The translations under genes were made by a program, and so were the position numbers. A stretch of DNA of 64,000 bases from Lepiota brunneoincarnata (taxonomy: Eukaryota; Basidiomycota; Agaricomycetes; Agaricales; Agaricaceae): the NCBI GenBank assembly GCA_023014365.1, contig JAEBUN010000036.1, forward strand, positions 62,001 to 126,000. Reading direction: 5' to 3'. Shown piece after piece: positions 47,722 through 59,068 of this stretch (positions are counted from its first letter, which is position 1; each line of letters begins with the position of its first letter). The notes beneath the pieces were generated by a model, which saw only the letters and a list, made by a program, of their open reading frames with translations, did no database searches and was not told where the DNA came from.

Positions 47722-48099
47722 GAAACTACCTGAGGGAATACATGAATTATGGGGCAGGTTGGTGGTAAAGTGAAATAGGATTGCTGCAGAAAGATGTCAA
47801 AAGCTTATAGAAAGCATGACCAGAAGGCTCAAGGCAGTTATTAAGGCAAAAGGAGGCAATTCAACATATTAATTAGGTAGATGATAGAGGGTCAAAAACT
47901 GTCCCAATGAGTTAATATTTTACATCATTAATTGATTCATTACTTCTTGGACGAATCATGTGATTTAAACGGATTCAGGATCCCAATATGCTATATTATT
48001 ATTGTCTATTTTTCCAAGTATTTACGTAATTACCTGGTCCACTATTAGCTAATCTTTCCAAATGGTGAAACCATTGGGGCAGTTTTTTGACCCACTGTA

Positions 48100-49320
48100 T
48101 CATTTGTCCTTCAACAAGTTTTCAGGCAATCTGGGGTGAGATATGTCCAAGGTGGTGATGTAGTTGGTCTAGGGACATCAGTTCATCAATGGTATTTGCT
48201 TCTACACATCCTTCTGCTGTCTCAAATCTGTACAGCTGTCTTTCAGAATATGGTATCTCAGCAATTTTCTTCCCTTTTGCACTGTGGATAGTGCATTGTC
48301 CCTTGGTGAATTTTGTAATTAGGCCTTGTTTACCCCCACTGACATGAGAGTGTATCCTACTTCAGGTGCATATGGACATCCAATAGACATATGCTTGTCA
48401 TTTTAGCACCATTTGGTAAGTCCACTACCATGCTCCCCTTACCTGTTGCACTGAATTGCTGTTTGCTTGCAGTTCATAATGGCTTCAATTCAATAATTTT
48501 GAAATCATGGAAGGCTTCACAATATGGAGATATGTGTCATGCTGTACTAGAGTCAATGATTATGATGTGAGGTGGGTGTTCTTCTGACTGAGCTGCAATT
48601 GGCATCTCATCACTTTCATCCACAAGGGCACATTCATTGTTTTGTTCTCCACATATTGGGAATATGTCTGGTGAGGTAAGATCATCCTCATCATCCAGGG
48701 TCTTTATCTCCACAAAAAAGGCTTCATCATCTATTGTGACTGCATTGGCCTCTTGCCCTTTTGGGGCACTACCTGATTGTTTCTTTTTCTTTGGTGGTTT
48801 TGGACAGTCCAGTCTCCAGTGGCCTTTCTTGTTGCAGTTAAAGTATTTTCTGGGTAGTTTCTTTATCTTCTGTCTAGGCTTCTTGGGACTATATTCTACT
48901 GCCATAGTGTCATCCCTCTCTGAATTCTTCAGTTTAGCCTTGGAGCTGGAACTTGACCCATGCAACTTCCATGAGTATAAGCAATCCACATGGTGACTAA
49001 CATATCAGGGTATACTGTGCCTCCTATGATTTTCACTGCTGATAGCTGTGATAATGCAAAGTTTGCAAGTTGGAAGGGGAGTGATCAAAGTATTGTACTT
49101 CAGTAATCATCATCATTGATTGTTATTCCCATTGCATACAGCTCTGCTCTCCTAGTCCTCAGGTCATTTAGGAACATTCTAACATCACCATCCTTAGGAT
49201 GTAAGGGTGACCTGGTTGCTGTGTTGCATCAGCTGAGCAGGGAGAAACTTTAGAGAATCAAGTAAGGTTTCTCCAAGCTTGCCTACACTACTTATACTAC
49301 CTGCCATAATGTCTGAATTG
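48100..49320 (-). mobile_element. Ty1/copia gag and protease start (decayed)
   Basis: On the minus strand, a gag start MAGSISSVGKLGETLLDSL (49307) is followed by MLVTMWIA and a nucleocapsid knuckle YFNCNKKGHWRLDC (48842-48801; first Cys now Tyr). A protease active-site region IIIIDSSTA follows near 48560, where DSGT is usual. The domain order continues past the mariner insertion into integrase at 45750. The 5' LTR is not seen. Confidence 0.8.
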
Positions 49321-49449
49321 AGTAATCTACTCTACATAAATGGCCGTGAGGTGTCAGGGATGCCTAAAGCAAGTATAGTCAGGGATAAGCTTGGGATAGG
49401 GTTGTGCATGTTAGTGAAGGTTCACATCTGCAGTGGAGGAGTGTAGGAG

Positions 49450-49640
49450 GGAATTCTGAGTACTAGAGTGCTGGGGGACAGATTTCTGGGCCCAGGGAGG
49501 CTGTAAATTAGAATTCCAGATGCAGGAGGGCTGAAAGTCGGATTTCCGAGAATAGGGAGGCCGGGAATCGGATTTCTGAATGCAGAGGGGCTGGGGATCG
49601 CATTTCTGAATGCAGGGAGTCTGGGGATCAGAATTCCAAA
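49450..49640 (+). repeat. 30-bp minisatellite coding a 10-residue repeat
   Basis: About six degenerate 30-bp units, for example CGGATTTCTGAATGCAGAGG. In one frame each unit reads R-I-S-E-C-R-x-A-G-D, continuing in frame into the gag-like ORF that follows. TAG codons interrupt the first units. Confidence 0.65.
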
Positions 49641-50500
49641 TCTGAGGTTGTGAGCAATGGCCCTGAGTTTCCCTTACAATATGCTCTGAAACCTCACGGA
49701 CTCAATAGGATGTCAGCACCCCAACACCCCCCCCCTCCATCTCAGCTATGCCCCTCAACAGAGGAGAGTACAAATCCTGAGCTACCATTCATGAACCCCC
49801 TACTTCTGCTCTTCACCCTCATCCACCATCACCTCCACCATATACCTCCACCATGGCCAAGGTAGTAACCCCACCTGAATTTGATGGAGAACACACCAAG
49901 GATTGTGCATTTCTGAATGCATGCCAGCTCTATATCAGGCTCTCAGCAGATCAATTCTGTTCTGATGAACAGAAAATACTGTGGACCCTCTCTTGCATGA
50001 AGTTAGGATGTGCAGCACAGTGGGCCAATGAGCTGTTCCATTTGGAAGCTAGCATTGGCAGGTTTCCCTTTATGGACTGGTGGGACTTCACTGAACAATT
50101 CCAGGGTTGGTTTTTCCCTGTCAATGCAGAAGCTGATGCACTAAATATGTTGGAGTCCACATCATACCACCAACAAGAGCACACTATCAAAGACTACCTG
50201 GATACTTTCAAGGTCCTCATCTCCAAGTCTGGATACTGAGACCCTTGGGTCATTGTGGTCAAATTCCATAGAGGTCTATGCCCTTCCATCCAGAATGCCA
50301 TTGCTACCCTCCCAGCAGGCCACCCCTTGGACTCAGACTCAGAGGTCTGGTACTCAGCAGTATGATGGGTAGACCAAGCCCAGATGGCAAATGAGGCATT
50401 CTGCTCCAATGCTCACTCCCCACTCCCTCCCATCTCCAAGCCTCCTGCAGTGTATGTCAGACTCCCTCCCTCCATACCAACAATCAGACCCTAGCCCCTC
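49641..50500 (+). mobile_element. Ty3-type gag of a third retroelement
   Basis: A capsid-like ORF from 49853 reads VTPPEFDGEHTKDCAFLNAC, FHLEASIGRFPFMDWWDFTE and YHQQEHTIKDYLDTFKVLI. It continues after a TGA (50237-50239) as HRGLCPSIQNAIATLP and VDQAQMANEAF. Typical of an agaricomycete Ty3 gag. No linked pol is found; the 1.3-kb repeat starts at 50501. Confidence 0.78.
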
Positions 50501-51780
50501 TGTGCTGATATGCTGATTTTATGACTATACATAAATTCTGTACTCCAGAACAATTCTCTACATAGAATTATTGGCTATATCATTAAAGAACTCTATAGAG
50601 GATTGGTACTATGTCCTGTAGTAGCCAGTTTGACCAAACTGAGGATATTTGAGCCTCAGAAATGTTCAAATCAGCTTATTAGCAATAAGCTTAGTGAACC
50701 AAGCTATCAGAATGCTCTCCAGAGGGATTCAGGACTCTACATAGCCTATCAAGTATAGATCTTACAAGCAGTTTTCTGATGAACTCAGATTTGTTTGAAC
50801 ATAAAGAATGTATCTAACAGCTGTCACAGGTGTATTACACCTATCACAAGCCCAATAATGATGACCAGACCACAGAACAGAACATCCAATGTTTTGGAGG
50901 TGACAACCAATGCCCAAAATCCTAGAAAATATCAAAGACTCATAATTAATGAGTGCTTTGTGGGTCCTGGCACCTTGGCATACTACCTAACTGAGGTTAA
51001 TTACAATGGATCAAGAGATTGTCCATCTGCTATACATTCCAATCATAATTGATCCAGAGGTTTAATGCACTCATGTGGATGCAGAATAATGCAGATGAGC
51101 ATGGAACATGTCTGGCTGGATTGCCATTTGTTAATCAGAGAAGAATCCATAACTCAGGGCAAGGCAGAAATGCTGCCAAACCCTCCAAATATTCTATGGT
51201 GTCTGTAACAATTAAGCTTATTGTTTTCTATTTCATATTTACTATTTCTCACATGTATCTACATAATATAAATACAGTTGCACTTGTTCATGAAGAAGCA
51301 AGAGGTCTCACTACCACTTCCACACACAAGTCTACAAGCCATGATCAAGAACAGTTTCAGAGGGCTATTTAGTGTGCATCATTAAGTGTGATTTCTTTGG
51401 TTGTCAACCAACCCAGAGACAGAGACAGAGACAGAGACAGAGAACAGAGTTTCAGAGTTCCAGAGTACTAGAGACAGAGACAGAGACCAGAGTAGAGTTC
51501 AGAGACCAGAAACCCTGCACTTTGAATTGACAGGGATTGTCCTTTCACTGTTGCACCATATGGCTAAGATAACTTCAACAGCTGTTTGTTAACCTCTAAA
51601 ACACTACTCTCTTGAATTTTGCTGTCAGAACACACCCCCAGAACACCCCAAAAGACAAAACTGTTCATTATCTATCTCATACTACTTGTATTAGCTTAAG
51701 CTTATTGAATTTTGGCTAAGCTTAGTGAAAACAAGCCCTCCATCTATATTAAAACCCATGAATGTTTCTACCTTTTCATC
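50501..51780 (+). repeat. 1.3-kb repeat R, copy c
   Basis: Full-length relative of 36308-37614 in opposite orientation, from TGTGCTGATATGC to CTACCTTTTCATC. Shared landmarks are CATAAATTCTGTACTCCAG, VGPGTLAYYLTEVNYN, the GAGACA repeat at 51411-51445 and AACCCATGAATGTTTC. Flanks show no matching duplication. Confidence 0.7.
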
Positions 51781-54460
51781 TGGAGCCCACCACAAGGGGG
51801 GTTTTCAGTTGAATTTCATGATACAAACACCAAAAGACTTGGACACTGGCTCACCTTTCACCTGCAAAGCAGAAAACAGTTCAAGTAAAGACTGTAAAGG
51901 CACCCAAAACATCCTTTGAGAGCAGTCTCAGGAAGGCCAACCCCCAAAACAGAGGACTACTTGGAATTCCAACCATCCAGAAGGTTCTGAAGGCCTCATC
52001 ACCACTAGTACCTCTCAAAAGTGAAAAGATCCCATTAGCTCTTTAGCTGCAAACACAGCAAGTGGTTCATCAGTTGCAGTATCAAGAGAAGCCATACCGC
52101 CAATCTCCACTGCTCCCAGATTTACTATAAGGCTTCCAGCCTCAGCTTGCAACATAGCACATTTACCACACACTGAAAATCAGGATGGTCCTACTGTTCC
52201 TATGCTAAGCTTAGCATTTCCAAACCAAAACTCATTTTATATGAACCCTCCTGGTGCCTCTATGGTACCACAGACATCACAGTCAACTCCGATTGCCCAG
52301 ACAAACCAAACTATGCTGTCTATGACAACTACAGCTAAAAAAATGGGACATGAGCATATGCCAATTCCTTTTAGCAATAATACTCCCAGATGGGGTGCAT
52401 CAAAACCACAGACATTGAGAAGTTATCTCTGGATGCTTGAATATCTCTTCATGATAACAAAGATGGCAGATGATGCAGAAAGGATTAATTGGGCAGTGTC
52501 ATATATGGACCAGGATATCTGTGAAGAGTGGATGAGTTTTGCAGAGTTCCTAGCAGGAAGCTGGACAGGCTTCATAGAGAGATTAAAGAAAGAATATCCT
52601 GAGACTGTGGCAGCTGAGCAGGACTCAGTGCAATGCTTGAGGGAACTCTGTGCAGAAAGTAGAGGCATTGCAATGAATGAAGAGCATAAAGTCTCAGACT
52701 TGAAAAGGTGATTCATTCTTGAAGTGGAAAGGTGACTGAAGTCACCAGTGGTAGTCTCAAATTGAGAGCTTGTTGAGTTATTTATGAGCACACTGGACTC
52801 TATGTTTCAGGATGTACTCAATGTGAGATTAGTGATCACTGGGGCACATAGAACCATAAGCGATGGGTTGGCACTGACTGCAAAGGATTTATGCAAAGAG
52901 GACCCCTATGATTGGAGGATCATCATGGATAAAGCCATCGAAATTTTGATTGACAAAACACTTATGTGATTCCTTCATTAGGATTTGAGACTGGTGAACT
53001 CAGCATCTATGAGCCATCCACCTGTGATATCTGGAACAGGGACTTATGACCCTGTAGTGAAGTGAGAGCTACAGAGCTTAAAGCAGAAATTCCAGGATGA
53101 AGTTTTGCAGATCGCAGGCAGTCTCGCTGAGCTTGGGTGTAAGGGGACTGGCAGGTTTGCCCCCCCTTACACAAGGTATGTCTAGAGGTCTGTGGTAAAG
53201 CATCTGGGTTCAGCCACTCTAGCTGATGCCCGATGCCAAGCCTGGCCTCATCCTTTGGCCACCCCTATCCCCAAGCCCAACCATGCATACAAGTCTTATG
53301 TTGTTGTATGTTGTTTGCGCATATTATTTCTGGTAGTCTACATAGTGTTTGATTACCCAGTCTGTGTGCAGACCATTGCTGTACTTAAGTAATGCACATG
53401 CTGATTACAATCAGCACTTGAATATTAAATTGGTTCTGGCCTCTTCTTCCCCTAACATTGGGGACCTCATGAACATTCAGGGGCATACCTTAAATTCATA
53501 CTTAGAGAGTTTGGCAAAGGATGGACATAGTTATGCTCAGAGGAACACCAGGAGTAGGCCAGCAGGGTCGCTGTCCAATCGAAAGTGTTTCTACTGCTGG
53601 TTATTAGGGCATAACTAGCTATTCTGCCCAGACATGGAGGCAGATAAACAAGCCAGCTGGATTAGAGTTGAAGGAAATAAAATATATATGGGAGATGGCT
53701 TGAGTATCCCTCAAGGAAAAGGGCCTATTAAAGAGAAAGTGGCAAAGTACTATGTGACAAAGGGGCAACTCTTTGTTCAGATACCAGAATTGCCAGAGGT
53801 TGAACCAAGCTACCGCAAGTACAAGCACCAGCAGTGTTTGCACAGAGAGCATTCCCAAGGTCAGAAAACCAAAGGTCACCAGTGGAAGAAGAAATTTGCC
53901 ATCTGAAGCAGCGCATGGAAATGTTGGAGACAGCTGCCATTCATGCTGGGAGTGCCCCAAAGGTTAAGCTTATGACTTGAAAGGATGATAATGTCAAGAT
54001 ACAGTCTTTGGCCAAACAATTGGCCCAGATACAGGCTAAGCTTAGTGGTTTGATGGATGGTATGCCCTCAGCAAGCCAGTATTTGGATACCAGGAGTGGT
54101 GTGAAGACTTGGAACTCAGAGTTAGGTTTCTAAAGGGTTTGAGGAAGGAGCCAACTCTGAAGAAGAAGGTTGCCTTTGCCAGAGGACAGACTCCTGAGGA
54201 CGCATCAGATTCTGAGTGATCAGAAGAATCAGAAAATGAGGAAATAGAGCAGACAATGAGGAAACCAATGCATGCAGCAGCAGGGGAATTACCATATAGA
54301 AATGTGAAACCACTGTGCCCTGTTGTTGAGGTACCACCACTGCCTGTCAGAAGGATGGAACCATCCAAGAAGGAGCCTGTGTATAAACACCAGGCTCCTA
54401 TAGAGAAGAACATACATGTTGAGGAAGTATTCAGTTGGATATTGAAGTAAGAAGCTTCAG
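51781..54460 (+). mobile_element. Ty3 element 2 gag (decayed)
   Basis: The capsid region reads LRSYLWMLEYLFMITKMADD, NWAVSYMDQDICEEWMSF and SVQCLRELCAESRGI. An interruption by LTR-E at 53138 follows. The nucleocapsid-like segment RKCFYCWLLGHN begins near 53584. An acidic/basic linker follows to 54450. Several stops. Common agaricomycete Ty3 family. Confidence 0.8.
53138..53457 (-). repeat. solo LTR-E, 320 bp, target duplication TTGGG
   Basis: TGTAAGGGGACTGGC...CTTCCCCTAACA with TTGGG at 53133-53137 and 53458-53462. Excision joins the gag reading as AELG-DLMNIQG. Confidence 0.9.
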
Positions 54461-54522
54461 TATCGCATGGGGAACTCTTAGCATTGTCACCAATATACTG
54501 AAATACCTATAGAGAGCAAATT

Positions 54523-55161
54523 ATGAGAAAAAGGATACCCACAAGTCAAAGCCTAATAACAGGAGTTGGGCCCTTAGATGATGACACCAAAGATATAGAG
54601 ATTAATAGTGGACCAGTGCAGGTGATGATAATGGAGCTGGCAGATGGCCCTCAGAAATATGATATGGTGCTCCAAGAAGGCTCAGCAACCCAAGCCTGGG
54701 TAGCTCAGGATCCAATCATGCAGTACCTAGAGTTACTTCCCAGAAGAGACCAGGGATGGCAGGTGTTTATTGCCAAAGAATGCAAACCATTGAGAGTAGT
54801 TCCAACTCTGATAAATGAGATTTGGCAGGAAGAGGCCTTGCTAGATAGTGGGTCGCAGATTGTATCCATGAGTCAGGAAGCAGCAATTGTGTGTCAAGTC
54901 TCTTGGGACCTAGATACTACAATTAATTTGCAGAGTGCGAATGGGCAGGTTGAGAAGACTTGTGGATTGGCAAAGAATGTAGGCTTTACCTATGAGGAAG
55001 TCACAATATATTTGCAAGTTAATATCATTTGCAACCCCACATATGTATTGAGTACTTCTGGAATGACCATTTGATGTAATGATGGCTAGTAAAGTCAGGA
55101 ATAGTGCCAGTGGCAAGCAAACCTCAGTTATTATGGACCCAAATACCAGAGAAAGGGTGGC
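54523..55161 (+). mobile_element. Ty3 element 2 protease region
   Basis: An open frame of 183 codons holds the aspartic protease active site EEALLDSGSQIVSMS near 54835-54870 and the downstream block TYVLSTSGMTI. It is followed by an LTR-E insertion at 55162. The catalytic DSGS is intact. Confidence 0.78.
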
Positions 55162-55483
55162 TGTTAGGGGAAGTTAAGAGCACCGGAACCAAGTTGATAT
55201 TTGGGTGGTGAATACAATCGACACCCACACTACTTATATACATAGTGGTCTGCGCACAGACTGGGTAGCCAATCACTATGTAGCTACTAGAATATAATAT
55301 ACACAAACAATACACAAACAATGTCAGTTGTACGTGGATTGGACTTAGGGATGGGGGTGGCTGAAGGTTGAGGCTGGGCTCAGGCATCGGGCATCAGCTA
55401 GAGAGGCCAAGCCCAGACACCCAACCACAGACCCCTAGACATACCTTGTGTAAGGGGGTGCACAAGGCGCTTGTCCCCTTACA
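55162..55483 (+). repeat. solo LTR-E, 322 bp, target duplication GTGGC
   Basis: TGTTAGGGGAAGTTAAGAGC...CTTGTCCCCTTACA with GTGGC at 55157-55161 and 55484-55488. Best-preserved LTR-E copy. Confidence 0.9.
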
Positions 55484-57008
55484 GTGGCATTACCAACTTA
55501 TGCTTGAGGAGAGTGTAATCCTCCTAAGCTTAGAGAAAACAGTCAAAATTTTTAAGAAACCTCAATGAGTTGACTGAGGGACAAGGAGAGGTGGCTTGTA
55601 TGATAGACTATGATGATGAGAAGGGCCCTGTCATCACACAAACACTGAGCTTAGCAAAAGGAAGCTTCTTAGAGGCCAAGCTACAGCTGATGTTCATTGA
55701 CCAAGTCATATGCAGTGAGGACTGCCCACAAGAAGATAAAGTGATAGTGTTATTGTGCTTAAGATGCATTGCCAATGCTCAGGGTACTGAGGATCAGGAA
55801 ATAACTATCTTCGAAACTGAAGAAGATGATGAGGATATGGTACAATGCCTGGCTTGGAAGAAATATAAACCAGTTGCCTCAAAAGTGAGGCCAGTGTTGG
55901 GTGATTTACCAGAGAGATTCAGGATAAAACAAGAAATAAAAGGGGACCCACTAGCAGAAATGCCTAAGCTTAGCATGCATCCTCCAGAATTTGCCCCAAC
56001 AGGCAGATACACTGAAGAGTGTAAGCTTAAGCTGGATGAGGCCCATTCAGGGGATTTCTTGTGGCCAGAAGAGAGAAAACTGATGCACCAGGTCATGATG
56101 CTTCAAGAGAAAGCATTCACATGGACAGATGAGGAGAGGGGATGTTTTAGGGAGGATTTCTTTCCACCAATTGAAATACTGATGGTAGAACATACTCCTT
56201 GGGTTGAGAAGCCCATTCCAATTCCACCAGCAATCTATGATGAAGTCTGTGCCATTATAAAGAGAAAGATTAGTGCTAGTGTATACAAGCTATTGAACTC
56301 ATCCTATAGATCCAGATGGTTCTGTGTGGTGAAGAAAGATAGAAAAAGCTTGAGACTGGTACACAGCTTGGAACCACTGAATAGAGTGACAATAGCACAT
56401 TCAGGGCTGCCACCAGCAACAGAAGATTTGGCAATGCACTTTGCAAGCAGGGCTTGTGGAGGCATCCTGAATCTGTATGTTGGATATGACAAGCGATTGT
56501 TAGCTAAGTCATCTTAGAACTTAACAATGTTCCAGACACCTTTTGGAGCACTACACTTAATGATGCTACCCATGGGATGGACCAATTCAGTGCCTATATT
56601 TCATAAGGATGTAACAGTGATCCTAGCCAGTGAGATACCAGAGTACACAATGCCATACATAGATGATGTACCTATCAGAGGACCGAAAACTAGATACAAG
56701 TTGCCAGATGGCACTGAAGAGACATTAAAAGAGAACCCAGGAATCCAACAATTTGTATGGGAACACATGCAGATGGTCAATAGGATTCTATAGAGGATGA
56801 AATATGTAGGTGGAACCTTCTCTGGGCCCAAGACAACTATCTGCACTGATGAAATCACCATAGTAGGTTTTAAGTGCTCTTATAAGGGATGGTTGCCCAC
56901 CACAGATACCATTGGGAAGATATTAAGATGGGGAGATTGTGAGAATGTCTCAGAGCTAAGGGGTTTTCTAATGGTTGAGGTGCCATTGATCATTACTGAC
57001 CTTTTACC
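55484..57008 (+). mobile_element. Ty3 element 2 reverse transcriptase, truncated
   Basis: A long open frame 55570-56517 continues after a TAG as 56527-57012. Blocks: WPEERKLMHQVMMLQEKAF, REDFFPPIEILMVEHTPW, SSYRSRWFCVVKKDRKSLRL and YVGYDKRLLAKSS. After the stop come FQTPFGALHLMMLPMGWTNS and the active site MPYIDDVPIRGP with both Asp retained. Homology ends near SELRGFL (56970), where a tandem repeat begins, so RNase H and integrase are lost. This is the least decayed pol in the window. Confidence 0.88.
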
Positions 57009-57490
57009 ATAATTATCTGGGCCATTGACAAGTTATAAAGCATTTATCAATGCCTATCTTCCCTTTGGATAGCTGTAGTGGAAGTGGCACAATTAAAATA
57101 TTGCCAGTGCCATTTTCTGGTGCTATGCCAAGGGGCAGGGTACTCACATGCCCTCCGACCATTCTCCACTGTTTACAATAATTATCTCTGCCATTAACAG
57201 ATTATAAGCCATTTCTCAATCCCTACTCTCCCCCTGGATAGGTGCAGTGGAAGTGGCACAATTAAAATATTGCCAGTGCCATTTGCTGGTGCTGTGCTGA
57301 GGGGCAGGGTACCCACATGCCCTCTGACCATTTCCCACCATTTACAATAATTATCCATGCCATTAACAAATTATAAACTATTTCTCAATTCCAACCTCCC
57401 CTTTGGCTAGCTGCAGTGCAAGCAGCACAATTAAAATAATGCCACTGCTGTTTGCTGGTGCCATGATTGGCATAGCACTCATGCCGTATT
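57009..57490 (+). repeat. 169-bp tandem repeat, about 2.8 units
   Basis: Units start ATAATTATC at 57009, 57178 and 57347, period 169. Each contains GGCACAATTAAAATATTGCC-like and GGGGCAGGGTA-like blocks, diverging in the third unit. No coding potential. Confidence 0.82.
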
Positions 57491-58920
57491 TTGCTGTCCC
57501 ATTCCTTGTCACATCCATCATGTCCAGCATTTGATCTAGCAACAATTGTGGCATTCATCAACCTATCTGGCCTGCAATTTTGTTACATACACTCTACTAT
57601 ATGTGGTTACATAGATTGTGCTGCTACACCCTTCTCCCCGCTCCAATTGCTGCTTTTCACCCCCTACCCCTGGGTTTCTAGTAACCATGATCCTGACCAC
57701 TCAAGACCTCTTTGACTGTGGGATACAACCCAAAGCAGAGCTTTATGGTGAGGTGGCACAGCCAGCAGGCCTGCTGGCTCCCATTCACTTGATACAGTGT
57801 ATGTGTTCACTGGCCCCACTTGCTCAATACACTGTAGGTTGACTATGTGATGGTGGAGGCTACAGTTTATTCCCCGGGAAGTTGAATGACACCCTAGCAC
57901 CACAGGGAAGGGAAGTGAGAATGAACTTGATTGTTCCAAACAATACTTCCTGAGTTCCTTGTACTTGATTTACTGATGTTGGTGGTGAATGATGAGAAAT
58001 CACGAGGTCATAGTCATTGCTCGTGCAAATTCAGGCTTTCAGTTCTACGGTCGATGGTTGGATATGATCGTTAATGCTATCACCCATTGCCATCCCGAAA
58101 TTTCATTGGGAGCATCTACAGGCTTCGCGCACACCGCGTGCTCACATGCGGTCTGTCATCCCGTTAGTAGGGCCCTCAATGGTCAAATAAGAAAAGTTGA
58201 CGTAGTACCGATTCGCATTGGAAATTATCCTCGCAAGATACTCCAAATCGTTTTCTGTGTGTGCAAATCAAACTCGAAGGATCGCAATGGAACACGGGCA
58301 GAAAACAATTATGTCTAGTGACGGAGAGCGTGGAGAGAACCCCAGAAAACGGAGCGGGAAACTCTACATTGTTTCCTCAATCGTACACGGGCGGATAACG
58401 TGGTGTTGACGTAGCTTCCCGCTCCTTTAATCTATCAGAGATAAAAACGACCCAAGCTAGACATACGTGCAAACTTTCCACACTCAAAACATAAGCTTCT
58501 AGTGCCAGAGTTGGGGGGAGAGGTACACCGATCGTTGGGGGCAAATTCGCACTGAGAGCCAGGGGGTAAGACCGGTCGACATCCACTCCCATTATCGGGA
58601 CAAACCAAGGGCATAGATCCGATTCGCGAGCACAAGGGGAGTAAATGTTGATCAGGGGAAGAACCAAAAGGAAATTCTGTCTCTTCTAAGTTGGCAAGAC
58701 TCGGCGGGGTTATCGTTCGCTGGGCTTCCCATCCCTGAGTCTCACTCGTGCTGGTACGCAAACACTCTGGAGGAGTGGGATACTTCTGTCAGCAATGAAG
58801 GTCGAGAGCTGGAATTGAGTGGTGCACGGTACATAGAGTTGGCAGGACGCGAATTTGTAGAATAGGGGATCAAGACGATCATGAGATATGAAATGTGTGG
58901 GGTTTGGGAAAAGTGCAATA
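57491..58920 (-). pseudogene. cysteine-rich membrane protein, copy B (degenerate)
   Basis: Matches copies A and C in pieces: PLCSRIGS and CPDNGSGCRPVLPPGSQCEF near 58620-58530, the CGTACACGGGCGGATAACG segment near 58382, and the 3' part around 57840-57990 resembling the membrane-proximal exon. The Cys-rich exon ends without the usual CLNGVC and the C-terminal exon is scrambled. It lies on the right edge of the transposon island, as copy A does on the left. Confidence 0.65.
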
Positions 58921-59068
58921 GTTGAGTGAGAGCCTGATTGGGCAGTATTTTATCAGAACGAAGGTAATCAGAAATAGACGGAACTATAGACTAGAGAATA
59001 GGTGCGACAGGGAGGAAAGAGCAAAGCTATGAGTATATATTGCCATAGCACTCAACCAGGTCCTGTGG

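Larger units (their letters stand above)
45753..48097 (+). mobile_element. Tc1/mariner transposon with composite inverted ends (inactive)
   Basis: The ends CAGTGGGTCAAAAACTGTCC and its inverted counterpart are flanked by TA (45751-45752, 48098-48099). The transposase on the plus strand (about 46160-47880) reads WKQILWTNKT where W.DET is usual, GGTIMVWQAMGWKGVGM, DNDPKYNSKGAIEWFEDNN, LLWPAQSPDSISIEHL and, after an inserted LTR, LPEGIHELWGRLV and KLIESMTRRLKAVIKAKGG. The first catalytic Asp is Asn and there are many stops. Each end is a block of about 214 bp (45753-45966 and 47886-48097) that itself has the terminal sequence at both of its ends. The element sits inside the copia element. Confidence 0.85.
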
